DNA from: Camellia lanceoleosa
Lineage: Eukaryota; Streptophyta; Magnoliopsida; Ericales; Theaceae
Assembly (NCBI GenBank): GCA_025200525.1
Contig: CM045768.1
Coordinates: forward strand, 45,913,022 to 45,977,021
Reading direction: 5' to 3'
DNA: 64,000 nucleotides
Shown piece after piece: positions 22,382 to 34,846 of the stretch. The position numbers were made by a program, and so were the translations under genes. Within the stretch, counting starts at the first letter, position 1; each line of letters starts with the position of its first letter. A model generated the notes under the pieces. The model ran no database searches. It saw only the letters and a list, made by a program, of their open reading frames with translations, and was not told the DNA's origin.

Positions 22382-22600
22382 ATACTACATTATTGGATGT
22401 CTCCAATCTTGTTCTTGTAAGTCATTATGATTGACTTCCAAGATCACATTCCTTTTATTCAAAGGTTGTATTAATCTCTGATATGTTGTTTGGCTTATGT
22501 CCATTTGGGTATTATCCCTTCTCTTGAAGTTCGAAGCTTTTTGAGCCACATCATTAGCTCTATTATTCAAGAATCTTGGAACATGGGTTACATTTGCTAT

Positions 22601-23425
22601 TTAAAACTGAGAAAGCAGATGTAATGCGACAACATAATATGGTAGGATGCTTATGCTTTGACACTTGAAAATCCCTTTCACTTGGTTAACCACCAATTGA
22701 GAGTCCCCAAATATGTCAACTGCATGTACTTGTAATCCAATGAGGATTTCTAGTCCTACTATTAAGGCTTCATATTCGGCCTGGTTATTGGAACAAGTGG
22801 CTTCATCCACTCTGAAACCATGTGTGGTTTCTACCCCTTGTGAAGATTTAATTACAACACCAATTCCAATTAAGCCATTAGCTTTCGATCCATCAAACCA
22901 CATCTGCCATGGCTCAACATTAACCATACCAAGCTCCATTATCTCTTGGCTTTCTGTTTGTGATGGATGATCTGCCAGAAAATTGGCTAAAACTTGCCCT
23001 TTTACTACTCTTTGAGGGACATATTCTAAATGAAATTCCAATAAGGCTAGTATCCACTTGCCAATTCTTTCCCTTAACATAGGTCTAGATAACATGTACT
23101 TAACCAAATCTGTGGTTGCAATTACCAAGACAGTTGTAGGTAAAAGATAATATCTTAATTTCATTGTAGCAAAATACAAAGCAAGACACAGCTTTTCAAC
23201 AACTGAATATTTACATTCACAAGGATTTAAAAACCTACTAAGGTAATAAATAGCTCGCTCTTTGCCTTCTTCGTTGTCTTGGGCTAAGAAAGCTCCCAAT
23301 GAATCTTCTGCTGCAGGTATGTACAACTTCAAAGGCTTGTTCCCCTTTGGTGGCAACAGCACTGGAGGGTTGGCCAAGTAGGCTTTGATACCTTCGAAAG
23401 CACTTTGATGCTCTGCTGTCCACAC
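22601..23425 (-). pseudogene. RNase H and second (archaeal-type) RNase H of the Tat element
   Basis: The first part (WTAEHQSAFEGIKAYL, then KPLKLYIPAAEDSLGAFLAQ) is the usual Ty3/gypsy RNase H with YLSRFLNPCECKYSVVEKLC. It is followed by a second one with WQMWFDGSKANGLIG, CSNNQAEYEALIVGLEI and VDIFGDSQLVVNQVKG: catalytic D, E and D are visible. A dual RNase H marks the Tat group of plant Ty3/gypsy elements. A short remnant at 22570-22385 (linker to integrase) follows after a stop. Confidence 0.9.
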
Positions 23426-23434
23426 AAATTCCTC

Positions 23435-24813
23435 TTAATCTTTCAGCCTTAACAAGGAAGAAAATACTTTAGTTTTCCCTGCAGTGTTAGAAATGAACCT
23501 TCGAAGAAAGTTAACCTGCCCCAGGAACCTCTGTAATTCTTTCTTACTTGATGGAGGCCTAGCTTCAATGATGGCTTTAGCTTTATTCTGATCAATTTGT
23601 ATTCCTTTCTTGTGCACTACATAACCCAAGAAGTTTCCAGATGATACCCCAAAAGCACACTTAAGAGGATTAAGTTTCAACTTGAACTTCCTCATTCTTT
23701 CGAAAGCTGCTTCTAAATGAAACAAATGCTCCTCCATAGACTGGGATTTCACCACAATGTCATCAATATAACATTCTAGATATCCTCCAATGAGATCATG
23801 AAAGATAGTGTTCATGGCCCTCTAATATGTAGCCCCAGCATTCTTCAGACCAAATGGCATTTTAACCCATTCGAAGGTGCCAATATTCCCAGGACATCTG
23901 AATGCTGTCTTGTGGATATCTTCCTCTGCGATGCATATTTGGTTATAACCAGAGTGGCCATCCATCATCGATAAAACTTGATGACCTTTGAATCGCTTCA
24001 CCAGAGATCCACTATAGGCATAGGGTACTCATCTTTAGGAGTTGCCAGATTTAAGTTTCTGAAATCGATGCATACCCTCATTTTGTCATTCTTCTTAACT
24101 ACAGGCACAATATTAGATAGCCATTCAACATACCTGGCTGTCCTAATAAAGTCTGCCTTGAGTAGTCTAAGAATTTCTTCCTTGACCTTCTGAATTACTT
24201 CTGGACTCATCCTTCTTGGTTTCTGCTTGTATGGCTTGAAATTAGGCTTCATAGGGAGCCTATGTTCCACCAATGATCTATCCAATCCTGGTAATTCATT
24301 ATAAGACCATGCAAAGCAATCCTTGTACTTCTTTAGAACAACCAATAACTGGTCTCTGTCCAGAACATTCAAGCAAGTACTTATATAGGTGGGCTGATGC
24401 ATAGAACCTTTCCCTAAATTCACTTCTTCTAAGGGGTCTTGCGTCTGAGAACTCATTGAAGCTTCTTCTTTGGTTTCTTCAACCTTCGAAGCAACCTTTT
24501 CGCCTTGTTCTGCTCCTAAGTTCTTTAATTCGACATCTCTACCCTTTTCCTCATAGACAAAATCTGTCCATAAGGCGTCTTCTTCCTGTATCTCCTGGAC
24601 TTTTGTTTTAATATCCAATGCACAGTATTTCCCAAAGGTCAAACTTCTGACATGTTGCTGCTCTTGTTTACAGCCAATTATCATGGCCTCTCTCTCTTGC
24701 TTCTGTACTTTCTGGACTATTGCTTTTACGTCCAATGATGAGAATTTAATCAGAGCCAAGGACTTGGCTTCTCGTTCTTCACTTCTTTGCCTATAACCAG
24801 GCATCATTGTCAT
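23435..24813 (-). pseudogene. Reverse transcriptase of the Tat element
   Basis: Reading from 24813: an N-terminal linker, then KYKDCFAWSYNELPGLD and HRLPMKPNFKPYKQKPRR (start of the gypsy RT), IRTARYVEWLSNIVPVVKKN and MRVCIDFRNLNLATPKDEYP, then after a break near 23990 MMDGHSGYNQI and FRCPGNIGTFEWVKMPFGL, and the catalytic YIDD in ECYIDDIVVKS (about 23770). An in-frame TAG (about 23825, in place of a Gln codon) and another stop at about 23435 interrupt it. Confidence 0.93.
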
Positions 24814-25498
24814 CTTTCACGACAACCTCTTCATCAGCACTTTCTTGGACTAAATGCTTCAGGTGTGTTACTTCCTCATCAGCCGTCACTTCGGCTGAGC
24901 CATCAGCTTTCCTCAGTATACTGAGTGGTGTCACTCCCTCAATATACAACTTGGCCTCTGCAAAGTTTTCACAGGCTATGAAGGGTTGAGGATCTGCATC
25001 AATCTCCTCTGTCTCTCCATTGCCCAGGGCCATCATGATCTTCTGATGCAAAGAGGAAGGCACATATTTGTTAGTGTGGATCCAATCTCTTCCAAGTATG
25101 GCATTATATTTAGTATTGCTGTCGATTACGAAGAATGCTGTCATGCAGTCCCTGGTTCCCACACTCAGGTTAATGGGCAGAATCCCTTGAGCCATCTGTT
25201 TATCTCCAGCAAAGCCAGCGATGGTTGTGCTAGTAGGGATCAACTTGGGATTCTTTTTCCCTAGTTTCTTCAGAGAAGATTTTGGTAATAAGTTTACCGC
25301 TGCCCCATTGTCTATTAGGACTCGGTTCAGCTGTATCCCATCAAAGAAAGCCTTGATGTACAAAGGCTTGACATGTTGGGTCATGGAATTCGAGGGATAT
25401 TCAAAAGGATATGAGAGGTTGATGCTTACCACTTCCTCACTTTCACACTCAGTTTCCATTGGAGTAGCCATTTCAGGAGCATCTTGTACCATACTCAC
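24791..25498 (-). pseudogene. Aspartic protease region of the Tat element
   Basis: The frame carries the retropepsin pattern: FFDGIQLNRVLIDNGAAVNLLP (DNG in place of the more common DSG) and, further on, NAILGRDWIHTNKYVPSSLH. It would cut the gag-pol polyprotein. Its end overlaps the start of the RT frame in another phase, so a frameshift lies near 24800. It begins inside the frame that follows the linker at 25547, so gag and pol were probably one polyprotein. Confidence 0.88.
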
Positions 25499-25546
25499 TT
25501 ATGACTCCTCACTAGAGACAGGAATTGGATCCATGTTTTGGTCACC

Positions 25547-26767
25547 CTAATCCTCATTTTCAGCCTGGAATTCATGAGGTAGTATGTGTACCATATTGAC
25601 CGATACAGGGGGAAATGAGCTAAACTGGATGGCTGGCTGTACCTTCTTCCCCTCTTGGCTACCTTGCTCAGTGTCTTCAGCAGCATCCTCCATGCTGCAC
25701 TCTGGTACTTCATTGATAACTAATCCTTTCGAAGGATCCTTCTCAACTGGTTCTTCAGTCAGAAATGTTTGTTCAGCCATGAAGGCTTCGAACATTTCTT
25801 CTTCCGCCATTTCCTTCTTTTGGCTCATGCCAATCTCTTCATCCGTTTCGCTATCACTTTCCATCAGAGCCTTCTCCAGCCCTGCTAAACTAGACTTTTC
25901 CCTGGCCTTTAGTTCAGAATGAACTTGGGCCAATTGTTCTCTGCTACAAACCACTTTACTTTGTAGAGTCGGTTTTGGAGTATGGTATGACTTCGAAGTT
26001 TTCTCTCCTTCTGTCTTGACCTGTGAAGAACTCTCTCCACTTTCTTTCAGATCTTGCTGGTACTGGGTGTATCTGCGCTGAATCTTCTTCCTTTGTGATC
26101 TGGAAATAACTAGAACCATATTTGGTTCCTTTGTCTTTGGGTGTTTCAGCAATACCCAATTGTTCGAAGCCACCAAAGGAGGCTTGACCATCCTGCCTGT
26201 GATTCCAACATCTCTCCTGGCAGACACTTCCCTAAGTTTGTTTTGCATTACAAACCAATCTGGAACTCCAGGTACCCAAGAGCTTACTGATTCAGAAGTT
26301 GAATCACCTTTTTCCACCTTCGAAGCCATCTTCGAAACTGGTCGTGGAGGTAAGTACTTGGTTCTAGTCTCATGCTTCGAGTTTGATTCTGGCCTTTGAT
26401 GGAGGTGGCCATTTTCTGTTCTGTGTGAGGTTGTTCTGGAGGGCCAATCTCTGGCTTTAGTCCCATAACCTGAACTCCTCTCTAATCTTCTTTCAGAATG
26501 TTTGCTCTCTATTCTATAGTAGTTAAGTGGCCTAGACTCATACAAGGGCCTTTTGCTTTTAGCATTTATTCTGTCAACTGCGGGCTCAACCACTAATGGT
26601 CGCTGCCTATCACTAGCCGGATATGGCCTTTTGTTGTAAGTGTTGGTTGATTTAAGACGTCTCTGAACATCCCTATAGTATTGTTTCCCATCAATTGGAA
26701 GCCCCTTCAACGATTTGTAGCTTAGTCTACATCTGGGACACATCCTCTGCATTACAGCTGCTTCCAA
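25547..26767 (-). pseudogene. Gag-to-protease linker of the Tat element
   Basis: A 406-codon charged, low-complexity region lies between gag and protease. It starts near a CPRC-type segment (MCPRCRLSYKSLKG) and has QRKKIQRRYTQYQQDLKESG and acidic ends. Tat polyproteins carry such a linker; it has no catalytic domain I can recognise. Frame breaks occur on both sides. Confidence 0.75.
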
Positions 26768-26884
26768 GGAATCGTCATCCAGTATTTCTTCATCAGAGTG
26801 TTCCTTCTAATGTGAGAAACCTTGTCCAATAACTGGCGGGTTTCTAGTCTCCTTCTTGGCAGCTGTCTGGTTGGCAATATGCAT

Positions 26885-28751
26885 TTACACATTGACCTCT
26901 TTCAATTCCTGCAGAGATAGATTCTGAAAGTTTGGTACAACCACATTAGCCGCGCTTTCTCCAACTTCTGGAAACGGGTTACTGTCAATTCTCATGGCTT
27001 TTTCTGTTTTGGCTGGGAACTTCAGACTTCCTTTCCGGATTTGTTCTTGGATCCTGTCTCGAAAAACAATGCAGTTTTTAGTCGAGTGAGACCAAGAATT
27101 ATGCCATTTGAGATACTTTTCCTTTAAGTTCATCTGGAGATGGCAGTTTTACTCCTTTTGGTAACTTAAGGAAATTGGCTGCAAGCAAATGATAAAAAAT
27201 ATCATCTGCTTTTGTTAAATTGAAAGAGTACTTTCTGTGAAAGTCTTTCTTTTTAAACTGTTGGTCGATGGTTGTATCCTTATGAATTAATGCTTCACAG
27301 ATTACAGGTTCTTTGCCCACAATCTCTGCTGCATCGATCTCATAATTGGGATCTCTATAATATGTCTTATACGAAGCATTATTTCGATCTTGTTCCTCCT
27401 CTAGTAATGCTTCATATCGAGACACCTTATAGGTTAATTCGACCAAATCTCTGAACTTAGTTGAGTCAAACTTCTTTCGAAGCCTGAACTCTAAACCGTT
27501 TTGAGCCAATCTTACAAATTCTGGCTCTGGAAGGATAACTCTACATTTATTTCGAGCCCTTTTAAATCTGGCAATAAACTAAGTAGCCTTTTCTTTAGGC
27601 CTTTGACTCAATCTTGCCAAGTCTGCCATGGACACCTCTAGCTCCGATTGGAAGAATTGGGCATGAAATGCCTCTTCCATTTGTTGCCAAGTTTGAATGG
27701 AGCCAGGTGTAAGGTTGATATACCATACAAATGCTCCCCCAGTTAAAGAGTTTGGAAATAATCTCAGTTTTATGTAGTCATGATTAGTGAATTCACCACA
27801 TTGAGCAAAATAACCGCAATATGCTCATCGCTGATTGATTTCAGCTCAGAGAATAGGGTAAAATCTGGTATTCTGAATCCTCTTGGGTATTCATGTACCC
27901 TATCTACCCATTCTGGGTATGGTTTTTTGTATACAGGAGTCTAGACCCCCCGAGCCATCAGTCCACACATCTCCCTAACAATATCAGCAATTTGGTCCCT
28001 AGGGACCATATTTTGTGCTTCCTGAACCACTACTAGAGGGACAAACACAGGGTTTGGTGGACAAATTTGTGCCTGTGGTCCTCTTGGTCCATAAGGTGGT
28101 ACATTTGGGACTGGTTGGTCAGTGCGAGTTCTTGTTGGGGGTATGGGTAACCCCTTTGAGCCTGTCCTACGAAAGGACCTGTGAAAGGTGGTGGAACAGG
28201 TATTGTGTCCCTTCCATTTGTGGGAAAACCTTCCAACCCCCCGGGTATAAATTCGAATAAGGGATTATTATACCCCCTAGTGCCAGGTATGGCTTCGAAC
28301 ATGGGATTTGCCACCATTCTTATGCCAGTTTCTTGTACTTGGCCAGATCCACCAACTTGTGTGGCTTCACTGTTGAGTACTGAGGCATTTTGGCCTGCTA
28401 CATGTGCCTTGAAATGGGTTCATACCAAGACGAGGCGATGGTCTTTCATAGTTCGAGTACTAGTCGACCATTAAATTGTCCATTAACTTGCATAGGTTGT
28501 TTTTCTAGCCAATCTTTGCCGAGGACATTTAAAATTTCCTCTGTGTGTCTTGTATTTGTTGGTTGGTGATTATTCATTCGATCCAAAAAGGATGTTGCCC
28601 ACCTTTCCATTGTGTTCATTAATTGTTGTCCCATAGCATCTACTAAGCCATTCCATGGATTTGTTGGCTGAGTAGATGGAACGGTGGATGGTCCAATTCC
28701 TTGGTTTCGTCCAATATTATGAACATATGGTTCTTGTCCGAAATGGGTCAT
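26885..28751 (-). pseudogene. Gag region of the Tat element
   Basis: N-terminal Gln/Pro/Gly-rich part at 28751-28033 (GQQLMNTMERWATSFLDRM; NNPLFEFIPGG). The capsid-like centre near 27900-27530 is split by frame breaks. A 136-codon frame follows (27509-27099: RKKFDSTKFRDLVELTYKVS), then a zinc-knuckle-like KWHNSWSHSTKNCIVFRD at 27120-27050, in which the expected first Cys is replaced by Leu. Gag packages the element RNA. Confidence 0.8.
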
Positions 28752-28895
28752 TCGACCAAAGGTTCTGATATCATAGGAGTCTCCACAGGATGTGTTACCA
28801 CATTCTCCTCTGGATTAGGTATCTCTACCTCTCCTTCTACGCCTTCTTCCAAGCATTCATTTTCTCTTTGTCATCTTCGTCTAGCCATTTTAACA

Positions 28896-28914
28896 GGTCC
28901 CACTGGGCATGCCA
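28896..28914 (-). promoter_or_regulatory. Candidate primer-binding site
   Basis: Minus-strand TGGCATGCCCAGTGGGACC starts 8 bp inside the 5' LTR edge. Starting with TGG, it fits the CCA 3' end of a tRNA; I could not assign the tRNA. Confidence 0.4.
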
Positions 28915-28922
28915 AAAATATA

Positions 28923-29695
28923 TGTTGGCTTTTTGGCTTTTCGAAGGGTATTTTTGTAAATGCGAGCGTGCCAGCAAAGATCAATCAGTCCTTACAGAAA
29001 TTATAATTGCCAACCAATTATCAGACGATTGTGTTTTTGTTCTTTCAAATTTCAATGAAGAGGACTTTTACTGGTGGCTTGACTTAGGAGAAATTAAGAG
29101 AAATAACAGTTAATATGAAGAACAATCGAAGTATTTCATTAAAATGAACACTTACAATAATCCAAACTCAGCCTCGAAGAGGTTTACAGCGACAGTCTAC
29201 TTGAATATACTTGAATCTACTCCTACGAATCGAAGTGCAGTGCGGATATTTAAAATGCAAGTATTTAAAGAACAAGAAATGTAAAACTGGAAAGGAAAAT
29301 ATGAAGTAAAAACTGGTTTGTATGATCTGAGTCTGGGGGTCTTTTCTGAGGGCTTCCCTGCTATTTATACTTGTCAAAGATGACCTTCGAACTGCACTTC
29401 AAACCGTCGAACTACTCCTCCATGATCGCTGATCATGCTGCCTTAGAAGTAGTCCCACTACGCCATCTCTTGCAGTTGAACTTCCCTCCTGTATTTAAAT
29501 TTGAATATGAATAACCGTTGAAGCCACGTCATTTTGTATCTCTTTACTGATCTATTGCTACTCAGATCACGTGAGAACCAATGTTCATTGCTACATGTTC
29601 GATCAGGATCGAGAACCTGAATTATCTTCCCATAATACCCTTATTCTGTCACGTGTCAAACTGTGATTTGACTTTTACAAAATATGTAGCCAACA
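28923..29695 (-). repeat. 5' LTR of the Tat-type retrotransposon
   Basis: 773 bp, TGTTGGC...GCCAACA, the copy upstream of gag on the minus strand. It has a TATA box GTATAAATAG (minus strand) at 29361-29370 that could start the sense transcript. Confidence 0.95.
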
Positions 29696-30689
29696 AGAGC
29701 ATGATAGGATTAAGTAAATAAATTATTAGTATGATGGTATTAAGTTAGAGATGTAAGATAAAATGTGTTTATTTGTACAGTAGTGTGATAGTATTAGTTA
29801 GTTAAGATTAAATTTACAAATCACGTAAAATTTCTTACCACATAAAAGATAACTTTGGGACAATTTGAAAACTTGCTAAAAAAAGCTAATTTTTTGATTT
29901 TTTTAAACTTTTTTACACGAAAAATCACAAAAAATGACCAAATTTTCAAAACACCACTTTGTTAATTTTGTAAAATAAAAAGCAAAATAGTCTTTTAACT
30001 ATCAATCCATGGAGTGGACTCGTAATTCTACCCCTCCTATAGGAATGCTAATCCGTCTCATAAGATTAGCAATCGCATACCACCTCTTTACAAACAAGGG
30101 TAATGTTATAGTGTGCAACTTACACCTTACACCTCTTTGTGTTCACTTACACCTTACACTTACACTTTTTTTACCTTGCACTTACACCTTTTGTGTAAGT
30201 GGCACATGGTGTGCAACTTATACATTTCATTTATACCTTCCACTTACACTTGCACCTTACACTTACACCTTTTGTGTGAATGGCACATGATGTGCAACCC
30301 ATTTACACCTTTTGTGGGTTGCACACCTAAGAAAACTCCTACAAACAAACAAGATATAACCGAGGCCACCGAATTATTAATCCATCCCAAACCTCCAATC
30401 AAACATGGTCAAAAGGTGTGGACCAATGCAAAACTATTTCATTTTTATCACTTTCTATAAAAAAAAAAAAAAACGAAGACATTTTTTTAAGAACACAAAA
30501 ATCACATAATTAGAGGTAAACCCTTTTATATGAATATGACATCCAAAAAAAAAAGATTGGGCACATTTCATATAAAATGTTTATCATCCGATTTTATGAC
30601 AAATTTATATACTTAAAAAAAATTAATAGCATTATTCATATTCAACATAACAACAAAATAAACAGTATGGATTTCGCAATGGTGAAATC
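29696..30689. other. AT-rich intergenic DNA with a TTACACC minisatellite
   Basis: No gene. At 30110-30330 there are repeated TTACACCTTACAC and GGCACATGGTGTGCAAC units (periods of about 99 and 81 bp), which produce meaningless Thr/His/Leu-rich frames. Confidence 0.6.
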
Positions 30690-31500
30690 AATGTTTTAAA
30701 AACTAGACCGGTGAGTAAACTGAAAAAGTGATTGGATGGACAGATCACTGGTTCAACCGTCTGGTTCAACCGAAATCAAATTGTGACATTATAAATATAT
30801 TAAAATTACATTTAAATAAAAATATAAGTAATAAAATTATAAATTAAAAAAATTGAAAATATTATTAAATTATCTTAAATATTTCTTCTAATATTTTTTT
30901 ACTAAAAAATATAATAATATATTTTAAAATATTATTAATTTTAATTTTGAAAGAGAAAACCAAATATTTAATATTCCCTTTATATGATTTTAATTCAAAT
31001 AATTTGATTGAAAGAAGAGCAAAAATTTTGGAGGAATATTAAAATTTCAAGTCTCCCTCCAATAAATTTGATTGAATCTCACATAGATTTTTTTAGTTTT
31101 TTGGAAAGAATTTTTTTCTTATAAATAGGTAGAGACTTTCACAATAATTTTAAGCTCTCAATGGGATTCTTCATAAGAGGAGATCCTTAAAAGAGAGTTA
31201 TAATTAGAATTTTCTTATATATATATATATAATAAAAAAGAAAGAAAGAATAAAAAAATAGTTAGAAAATATCAAAAAAAATTCAAAATTTTTAATTTCT
31301 TCAAACAGGCCGGTTCACTTGACCCATCCCCGGATCACTCAATTTGGCAGTCCAACCGCCGATTTTTTTGATTCTCTCGAAATAGGCCGATTTTTAAGTT
31401 GAAATGGTTTAGGGGTATGTTTGGACCGAAATCAAAACCCCAACCGATCGATGATTCAACCTGTCAAATTAGCCAATCCGATCCGATTTTCAAAACCATG
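30690..31500. mobile_element. Non-autonomous MULE-like element with 9-bp flanks
   Basis: The 811-bp unit begins AATGTTTTAAAAAC and ends TTTTCAAAACCATG, imperfect inverted ends. It is flanked by GGTGAAATC (30681-30689) and GGTGAAACC (31501-31509): nine bases with one difference, the length expected for Mutator-like elements. The subterminal parts also pair (ACCGGT... and ...CCGATCCGA; GGTTCAACCG and related words). No coding capacity. Confidence 0.65.
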
Positions 31501-31509
31501 GGTGAAACC

Positions 31510-32691
31510 CATCGCCCAACCAAATAGCTGCTTCTGATTTCTTACAGATTCTAACTTCTTTTTCCCCCCATTATTTCCGGAACATATGCATTATTAACCA
31601 CATCCACGACTTATTTTTCTTTTTCTTTTTCTTTCTTTTCTTGTGGTGGAAACAGCTTGAAATCATATTACTCTTATTTTGTGGGTATTATTATTATTGA
31701 AGTGTCCCGTGTCTCTTTGCATCCTTGATCCAGGTAAAAAAACAACAAAACAAAAACAAAAAAACAAAAAGTGCATTATATACATACTACATTGTTAAAA
31801 ATAAAATAGATTATGTAATTTTTATTTTTTTTTACTAAGGTAACGATTTTAATGGTGGTTAACGTGTCAAATGGAGTAGACTAGTTTATTGAGTAAATTG
31901 TCTTCTTTGAACAAGGACAAACGAGGGTAACCATCTATTCACATGAGTGCCTACTAATCATCGCAACCAAACAATTATTCTGCATGCACATTTCATGCTC
32001 AACCCTTGTCCTCTCTGTACTCTTTCTAGGGTTTTAAAGTCTACATATTTGGGTTTATCAAACCCCCCCCCCCCCCCCCCCCCCAAAAAAAATAAATTAA
32101 AAAAAAAAATGGCTGAACTTTTCAGCAAAATAATCAATTGATTGCAGTAGAGAGAGGAAGAAAAAAAAAAAAAAAAAAAAGGCTGAATTTTTTATTTTTT
32201 AATTTTAAATTTTTTTCTTAGTCTCTCATTCTAATACTATGAGTCTATGAACAAGATTCAAAAACTAGACCAGATTTCATTTTTGCTTTCAACTTAATTT
32301 GCTTTAGTGTAATGTCTTTGCATGTGACGGTAAAACTGGGTAATCCGTCCATGCCTTATAATTGTTAAAGTCTCGTACACTAAGACTGAATCATGCTTTA
32401 CATTTACATGATTGACTTTAAAATCTACAGGATGTTTACAAGGAATTGATGGAAATAAATTTTTTTTTTTTTTTGGGAAATTTAAATTATTATTTTTTTA
32501 ACTTTTGTATTAACCAGATTTGCAAGATTAATACCATTCTTTTCATTTGGTGATCACTTCATTTTCTTCATGAGTAATCTATGTGGTTTTCAGAAAGCCT
32601 TTTATGAATTTTATTTTATTTTTTTAATTTTCCCTTTATTTATAATTATTATTTTCGATAATAGATACAAAATAGCATGCTATCCTTCTTA
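31510..32691. other. AT-rich intergenic DNA
   Basis: No gene. A run of 22 C at 32063-32084 is followed by A-rich sequence. Confidence 0.5.
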
Positions 32692-32923
32692 GGCCTCATT
32701 TGGGAATAAAGTTTTTTAGTAACTTTTTAGCTTTTTGGTTAAAATATGATGTAAAAAAAACTAGTATTTTTGAAATGATTTTTTGATTTTTTACGAAAAA
32801 ATGTGCAAAAAGTAGAGAGAAAAAAAAATCTTTGACTTTTTAGTATAGATTGTTGACTTTTTTTATTTTTTTAGTGACTTTTTAATTTTTTGACTAAAAG
32901 AGTCACTTGTCCAACGAGGCCTA
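32692..32923. mobile_element. Tourist-like MITE
   Basis: The 232-bp unit has ends GGCCTCATTTGGGA and TCCAACGAGGCC and is the same family as the 229-bp copy at 55669-55897 (shared GTGCAAAAAGTAGAGAGAAA and TTGACTTTTT words). Flanks TTA and TAG do not match exactly, unlike the other copy's TAA. Confidence 0.65.
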
Positions 32924-34704
32924 GTCACGTCTAAATCCATTCATTACTTTTGAATTTTTTTCTTCTAAATCCACTCCATACAAAAATTACAAAATATAGC
33001 ATTTTATTATGGCAAATGAACGTTGTAAATAAACAGATTTCTTATTAGATTTTCTTAGTAATAGATACAAATACAATGGTTTCATGTATATATATTAAAA
33101 TAGACCCACTACCTTTGTGTTTAATGGTATAAAAATCGGATACCACTATTTATATGTTGCATTGCTCTTCTATTAATGGTCCACAACGACAAGACTTCAT
33201 TTATATAAGGAATTTTGTTAAGAAGTGCCTTAAAGATATTGGTTAACAAATTTCAAAATTATTGGATTTTGTAAAATGGAATTGCAACAAGGGCTGCTTT
33301 AGACTTGTTTTTGGCAATAAATTAAAATAGTCAAAAAAATCGATATAACAAAAAAAAAAAAAAAAAGTCAATTATGTTTTTTATTTTTGCACTTTTTTTA
33401 AAAAAAAAAAATTATAAAATCTGCTAAAACAACCAAATTCCAAAACAAATCTTTGTATAAAGTCAAATAGTTGCTGTAAGTTAACCTAAATAACAACATT
33501 ATTGTCACTAGTTGTCTGTACAATTCTTATAACCAAGTATAACAAATGAAGAATTCTATTATACATATTTTTTATTATATATATCTTTAATTATGTCATT
33601 TTCTTCTTTAATTATAATATTATTTTGAGATCTTTAGTTATACCTCATTTGTGTTTGGTTATACCTTTTTTTTTTAGTTGACTCATAAAATATGAAAATA
33701 TACCATTTTTCTGTAGTTATAAAGTGCATATGATATACAAAGTCTTTCGCATAACAAATATATGTGGAAGGGACTTATATGTAGATTTTAATAAGTGGAC
33801 TTATGGTCCGATAAATCATATGATAATTAATGACATTTTTCATCAAATACTATTAAAAAAAGTCACTAATTATTAATTTTCAATGACAGTTTAAAAATAT
33901 TATCACAAAAAAATGTCACTAATTTAAGTTTTAGCAACAGTTTAAAAAAATCGTCACAAAAAATCACTAATTTTCAATATTCAGCAACAGTTGAAAAATT
34001 CGTCACAGAAAAACGTCATTAATTGTAAGTTTTAGCAACTTTTTATAAAAACTGTAATAAAAAAGTCACTAATTGCTACTTTTTAGGAACATATGCAAAA
34101 AATCGTCATAAAAATTATTTTTAGCGACAATTTTATTATTTATTTTCAATAGGACTTGATGAGAATTAAATCCAACTATTAAGAGTTATTAGTAGTTTAA
34201 CCTATATGTAAATTGTTATATATATATATATATATTTTTTTGAAGAAATGTTGAAGACCCATAATTTAGATTTTTAAAGTCACTCACAACATTGTGGCAC
34301 ATTGATATATATAGTTAAGTGTGACAATTCAAAATTTGTAAATCAAATTAGTAAAAGAAAATTTTAATAAAAAATAAAAAAGTCTGGTCCAATGGTAAAA
34401 GTTCGACTTTTTTTTTTAGGACAATTATTCAAGCAAGAATACATCTAATTAGTAGAACAAACCTTTTGAGGTACGAACCTCCTAGTGTTAAGAGTATGAA
34501 TTTAAGTCTCCACATATGTACATGATTGGGTTTTGATGGCAACATAATTGGGATTAGAAAGTTTGGTTAGGATGCTATTTGCTTTTTTGCCTCCCCCAAC
34601 TTCTCTTTATTAATTCTATCTCATTTGTAATTATAATTTTTTATCAATAAATTTTCTTTTTTACTAATAAAAAAATAATATTTTCTCTAAACTTATTTTA
34701 ATGA
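32924..34704. other. AT-rich intergenic DNA with a CACTA-like remnant
   Basis: No gene. At about 33860-34140, GTCACTAATT and TTTAGCAAC/CGTCACAAAAA words repeat in alternation, as in the subterminal regions of CACTA elements (compare 55240-56131), but no CACTA end is visible. At 34390-34640 is a SINE- or LINE-tail-like sequence ending with T-rich repeats. Confidence 0.45.
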
Positions 34705-34846
34705 ATAATGTTAGAAATTGTAAAAATCTTATTAAAATTTTTATCAAATATTTGTGGGACCGACGTGGAACCATATAATATACGTCCCACAATTATGTAA
34801 AATATTTGATAAAAATTTTGATAAATTTTTTAAGATTTCAAACATT
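34705..34846. mobile_element. Short fold-back (MITE-like) palindrome
   Basis: The left arm (AAAATCTTATTAAAATTTTT, then ATCAAATATTTGTGGGA) is the near-exact reverse complement of the right arm around GTCCCACAA, AAAATATTTGATAAAAATTT and TTTAAGATTT. The loop is a few tens of bases. No coding capacity. Confidence 0.7.

Larger units (their letters stand above)
14329..29695 (-). mobile_element. Ty3/gypsy retrotransposon, Tat lineage, 15.4 kb, with antisense genes
   Basis: Two LTRs (758 and 773 bp) with TGTTGGC/GCCAACA ends enclose gag, protease, RT, RNase H, a second RNase H and integrase in that order on the minus strand (Ty3/gypsy order). The second RNase H and the long non-pol stretch between integrase and 3' LTR are hallmarks of the Tat lineage. 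That stretch (15087-21142) carries two gene-like regions on the + strand. Every sense frame has stops or frameshifts, so this copy is not autonomous. The matching LTRs show the insertion is fairly young, but LTR differences (point changes, a short duplication TATACTTGAATC in the right copy near 29200) show it is not very recent. Confidence 0.95.

Noticed and set aside
29696..29820. Similarity of the flanks on either side of the Tat element (TGTTTATTTG, GGATTAAG words)
   Set aside because: Probably the element landed in a small repeat or MITE, but the words are too short to define one.
32063..32084. Poly-C run as a functional site (also 36625-36642)
   Set aside because: Followed by A-rich low complexity; may be simple slippage or an assembly artefact.
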